From Vanilla planifolia (taxonomy: Eukaryota; Streptophyta; Magnoliopsida; Asparagales; Orchidaceae), in NCBI GenBank assembly GCA_023846275.1, contig CM043875.1:10163958-10227957 (forward strand): DNA of 64,000 nucleotides, read 5' to 3'. This document shows, piece after piece, positions 60,040-64,000 of the stretch (positions are counted from its first letter, which is position 1; each line of letters opens with the position of its first letter). The notes beneath the pieces were generated by a model. That model saw only the letters and a list, made by a program, of their open reading frames with translations. It was not told the DNA's origin and made no database searches. The position numbers and the translations under genes are program-made.

Positions 60040-61950
60040 ATTGTCCTTATAATATTTTGATTTGGAACTTTAGGGGGTCATTAGTTTGTAGTAGTTTCAC
60101 ACCTTGAGAACATTTTCAAACTTCACTAAATAAAGAAAAGTACATTGTTAAAACATTTTGATAGTAGCAGATAAATGGACCTCCTTAACAAAAGGCTATA
60201 TTTTGATTTAAGTGAGAGTGAGATCTCCAAAAAGGTGCGAGTGTTCTAGATATAGGATTTCCTTTATTGAATAATTAAAAGTGAGGAATAATGACCATAC
60301 ATGGTGATTGATAATGATTTGTAGAAGATGTGCTATTCATTTTTGTATTCTAAGAACACTTTTATTGATAGAAGAAAACTTTGGATGGATATAAGAATGA
60401 TGGTGAAGGTTAATAATTGTCTCTTGATGATTGGGGGGGTACTGTAATGTCATTACTAAGGTTTAGGAACACATTGGCCATTCTTCTCTCAAGCTGGAAA
60501 GTATTATTGAATTTACTAATTATGATGATGATAACAAAATAATAAAGCTCAACTTCAATTTTTATCAATTCACTTGGTCTAAAAAAAGAAAAGGCATATG
60601 TGTCTAGAAACATCTGGATAGAGCTCTGATGGATGAAGACTGGCTCAACTTATTTCTTTTCATTATGTTTGAACACTTGAATATGGCTCCATCAGATAAT
60701 GCCCCTTTCTTGATCCTTTTTTCTTTAGCAATTAAATCAACACAAAGACAATTTAGCTTCCAAAATGCAATGATGGAAAGAAAAGAATTCTTTATAGTCA
60801 TTTCTTAGAATAGAAGCCTTCCAAAACCTGGGTTGGGAGTCTAATTGTTTGCTTTCAAATCGAAGAGATTTAAATCCTACCTTAAAGAAAGAAAAAAAAA
60901 CTAACTTCAAGAATACATTTCAAAAAATATAAGAGGAAGAAGAGTAGGTTAAAGAGAAGGAAAGCTAATTCCAAGAGTTTCATGATAAATACTAAAGGTT
61001 TGAATTAATTAAAGCTCATGATCAATTGATTGTGGTCACTGAATTGGAAAAGATGCATTAGAACTAGATGGTAGGCACTATGAGGCTCATGGTTGGAGAT
61101 AAGAAATCAAAATACTATGAAAAAGGCTCAAAGAAACCTAAAAAAGGCTTAATATATAGTGATATAAAGATGCAAGTGGGAATTGAGTCTCAAAGAAGGA
61201 CTTAATTGCCAAAGCAATAGTGGAATACTTCACTCCCCATTGATTTCTTTTCTTAAAAGGTAGAATGATGATGTTCTATGCTCTATTCCTTCCTTGGTCT
61301 TGTTGGAAAATAATCAAATGTTAATTCAGTCAACTAACAAGGAGGAAGCACAACAAATTTATTTTGAAATAGATTATTCAATTGCTCTAGGACTAGTGTG
61401 GTTGAATGGGCTCTTTCACAACCAACATTATTCCATAATTTAGGACAGTTTATGAAGTGATAAAGATTTACTTGTTGGTAGCCCATTTCTTAGAGAATTC
61501 ACTAGTGTTAATACTATCTTGATCGCCAAGATTGATCTGCTACATTATTTGACATTTTCAATCCAATTTTCCTCTATAACATTACTAAGGAAATAATATC
61601 TAAAAAGTTGGTAGTATGACTACAATTATTCATCTCCTTTCTTATCTTATTGATCAAGTATTCTATTATTAAGGAAAGTAAAATCATTGGAAATATCCCT
61701 CTAACATAAGAACTAATTGATGTTACAATTTGTAAGACGAGATAATAATTGTACTATTATGTTGGACTTTAGGAAAGCATTTCATAATCCATCTTGAGAT
61801 TTCCTTAGTTGCTAAATATGGTTGATTTAACTTCAATAGTTGATTTATTCATTTAGGAGTGACTATATATAATAAAAGCTATTTGTTGGTTATTATTAAT
61901 AAGAAATGCTTTGGCTTCTTCCAACTGCTTTATGTTCTAAAGCAAGGTAA
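60040..61950 (+). pseudogene. LINE ORF2 remnant: endonuclease and RT start, plus strand
   Basis: About 60050 reads NILIWNFRGS, the opening of the L1 APE endonuclease (ILIWN-RGL). From 60560 to 60720 one frame reads FTWSKKRKG, then HLDRALMDEDWLNLF, then MAPSDNAPFLI, matching FTW-N-R, RLDRAL-N--W and SDHAP at the C-terminal end of that domain; the catalytic SDH His is Asn. Next, about 61195-61240, LIAKAIVEYFTPH fits the linker before RT. At about 61620-61800, HLLSYLIDQVFYY and then IMLDFRKAFHNPSWDFL match the first RT blocks (KAYD-V-W-FL). The YADD block is not present: the reading fades after 61950. Several stops and shifts make it dead. Confidence 0.65.
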
Positions 61951-64000
61951 CTCTTGAATTAAAATTAGTGTGTGAATCCCACAAAATGGGGCGAATTATA
62001 GATTTTAAAAAGTTATTGCTATTTTCTGTGGTTGTATCTATTTTTTAGAAATTTTTTATAAAAACAATTTATGTTTATAGAAAACCTTGATATATATATA
62101 TATCAATTTTTAATTTTTATGATTAAAAAAATAAAAATAAAACTTAAAATAATACAAAAAACATTTTACATAGTTTGATTCAAACTAGAATATATGTCCA
62201 CCCTCAACCATTGTTTGGAAAAACTCTACTATTAAGAGAATTACAACTTGAAGTTTTTCTTTATAGTTCACCTCCAACCAATTAACTTTTTCAAGTTCAA
62301 CTATAACTTAAGCTTTTATGAGCTCAATCATAGCTAGATTTTTTATAAGATCAAACTGAATTTGGGCTTTCAAAAATACTGTGCCACTTAACCTAAATGA
62401 AAAAACAAAAATATAATAAGAAATAAATTTTTGATAAAAGTATACAATGTTTCCAATATTTTTTGATGAATGGAGCAAGGCACACAAATATAAAAATTAT
62501 GAAGAAAAGTAGGAAAATGAGAGCTTAGAATATTTAGTATTAGTTAGAAGGATTTAGTATTTGAAGTAGTATTAAGATGTAGTATGTTGCCTAGATATTT
62601 TACACTAATAGAATATGATATAATGCTTTTGTGATATCTTAAAATTTTATTCACATTCATTAGCCATTTCATTCATAATGGTTGGATTTATATAGAAACA
62701 TTTTGATCATAAATGTTAGAAAATAAAAGAACTTTTAAAAGCTGCTTTCAAATTGCTTAAAAACTTTTCTTAATGACTACTACAATGACACATATAACAG
62801 TTATAGAAATGGTAATTAGGTAGGATTGATCACGATCGTTGAAGATGAACAAAAAAGATATAGATTGTTAGATCAAGAACTATAAAAGTTGATGAATTAT
62901 GGAATGTTGGACCGCGACAAATTAGATTTGGGTTATCTGAACATGTTGAATGAAATCTGGATTGCTATATTTATCAATGGTAAAGACAGGAATAATCTCG
63001 ATCATATGAATCAAATTAGAGAAATTTGGATCAATAGATCAAGGATAAGTCAAAAGGCAGAAATCAATCATGGTCATCCCTAATCGAGCTCATTGAACAG
63101 ACTATAAGATAGACCATGATCATTATTTAAAAGATGGAGATAATCTCTACCTTTTGATCATGAAAATAAGGGATTGTTTGGCACTGAGCCACTCCCAATT
63201 TTGGAAGCATATTGGCATCAAAGCATTAGTCTTACATTACATGAAATTTAGCTTCTTTTCTATTTACATGAACTTTTGCACAAGTGAATTTCAAGTTGAA
63301 ACATAGGATTGGCTCCCTCCTGAGTTCTTAAGATTTGATGTCCTTGTCTACTTATATGCATATAGGTTTAGTATGATTATGGTCCAACCTAACCCATTAG
63401 AATACTTAGTTTGAGTTTTGCTCAGCTTGATCCTTTCTCTTTCTTACACATCCAATTTAGAATGTACCTTGATTAAGATTAGGCTTGGCCTAGCTTGGTT
63501 GTAGATAGTCTCTTGGCCTATGACTTTTAAGCTCACTTGCGCTTGGTCTACCTGAGTGCACTATTCTTGGGCCATGCTTTGGGTGTTGTTATTTTTTTTC
63601 TTTACAAATAAGAAAATTTATAAAAATTAGTATTTTTTAATTTATCTAAAGTTTAATAATTTACATAAAATTTGGCAAAGATACATAAGATAGATTTAAT
63701 CAAAAAAGGATATAATGAAAAGTTGAATCATTTATCTTTTATCAATCAAAGAAAGGATGAATAAATTTGATGCTTAAATTAGGTTTTGAAATTGAGATAA
63801 ATGAAGATATGCCTTATAATCAACAAGTTAATATTTTATTTAATAATTAAAGGAAAGAATTTTCAAAGTTGATGTTCTTGTATTCTATCCTTGAAGCCCA
63901 TCGAATACGCCAAGGTACTTTGAAGTCCACTAATCCATCATTTTCAAAAGCCCATAGATTATTTTCTACAACTAAATCTATTTCATACTATACAAATCTA
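61951..64000. other. AT-rich stretch with no recognisable gene
   Basis: No reliable motif. A TA run lies near 62092-62104. The 64-codon plus frame at 62889-63083 has a charged composition but no family I recognise. Around 63480-63580 CTTGGCCTA/GCTTGG words recur, a texture common in plant LTRs, without any boundary. Confidence 0.45.

Noticed and set aside
1-64000. tRNA, rRNA or organelle-derived DNA
   Set aside because: No cloverleaf with conserved A and B boxes, rRNA core or plastid/mitochondrial gene was recognised; the tRNA-Met-like words are retrotransposon primer sites.

Overview
The window reads as nuclear plant DNA from a transposon-filled, gene-free region. The evidence is the set of elements: Ty3/gypsy and Ty1/copia LTR retrotransposons primed by initiator tRNA-Met, plant L1-type LINEs with a DUF4283-like ORF1 and a C-terminal RNase H, very AT-rich background, and no host gene with a coherent exon pattern. 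I cannot name the species. Most old copies are decayed, with many Trp-to-stop, Cys-to-Tyr and Asp-to-Asn changes of the kind produced by C-to-T decay of methylated DNA. Two islands keep higher GC and intact structure: 21.6-24.4 kb and 43.0-48.2 kb.

Layout. 1-2.3 kb holds nothing recognisable. 2.3-5.0 kb holds a decayed Ty3 element (LTR-like repeats, possible PBS, gag, protease). 5.1-10.6 kb is a degenerate tandem array of about 14 units of roughly 400 bp. 10.8-14.9 kb is a decayed L1 LINE on the minus strand. 16.9-18.45 kb is a second Ty3 gag-protease relic. 21.6-24.4 kb is a complete, young, non-autonomous LTR retrotransposon with 1.1-kb LTRs, a 544-bp interior and a perfect 5-bp target duplication. 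25.9-26.6 kb is a truncated copia-type LTR. 26.6-28.6 kb is a partial minus-strand L1. 30.5-32.6 kb is a third Ty3 gag-protease relic reaching the start of RT. 32.7-33.9 kb holds a pair of 219-bp direct repeats. 34.4-42.0 kb is a decayed Sirevirus-like copia element on the minus strand. 42.95-48.24 kb is a Ty3/Tekay-like element. 49.1-53.4 kb is a long minus-strand L1 including ORF1. 57.0-57.7 kb and 60.0-61.95 kb are plus-strand LINE fragments (RNase H; endonuclease plus RT).

The most unusual object is the 42.95-48.24 kb element. It is a single insertion bounded by a perfect CATAC duplication and carries gag, protease, RT and RNase H. Its two ends are inverted copies of the same LTR tip (192 and 181 bp) instead of direct LTRs, and integrase and the 3' LTR are absent. 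This looks like an aberrant, folded-back reverse-transcription product that was nevertheless integrated normally. The roughly 400-bp array and the young GC-rich non-autonomous element are the next most interesting.

No gene here is likely to serve the host. The only intact promoters and long reading frames belong to the two GC-richer elements. Element boundaries marked as approximate were judged by eye from translated motifs and copy-to-copy similarity.
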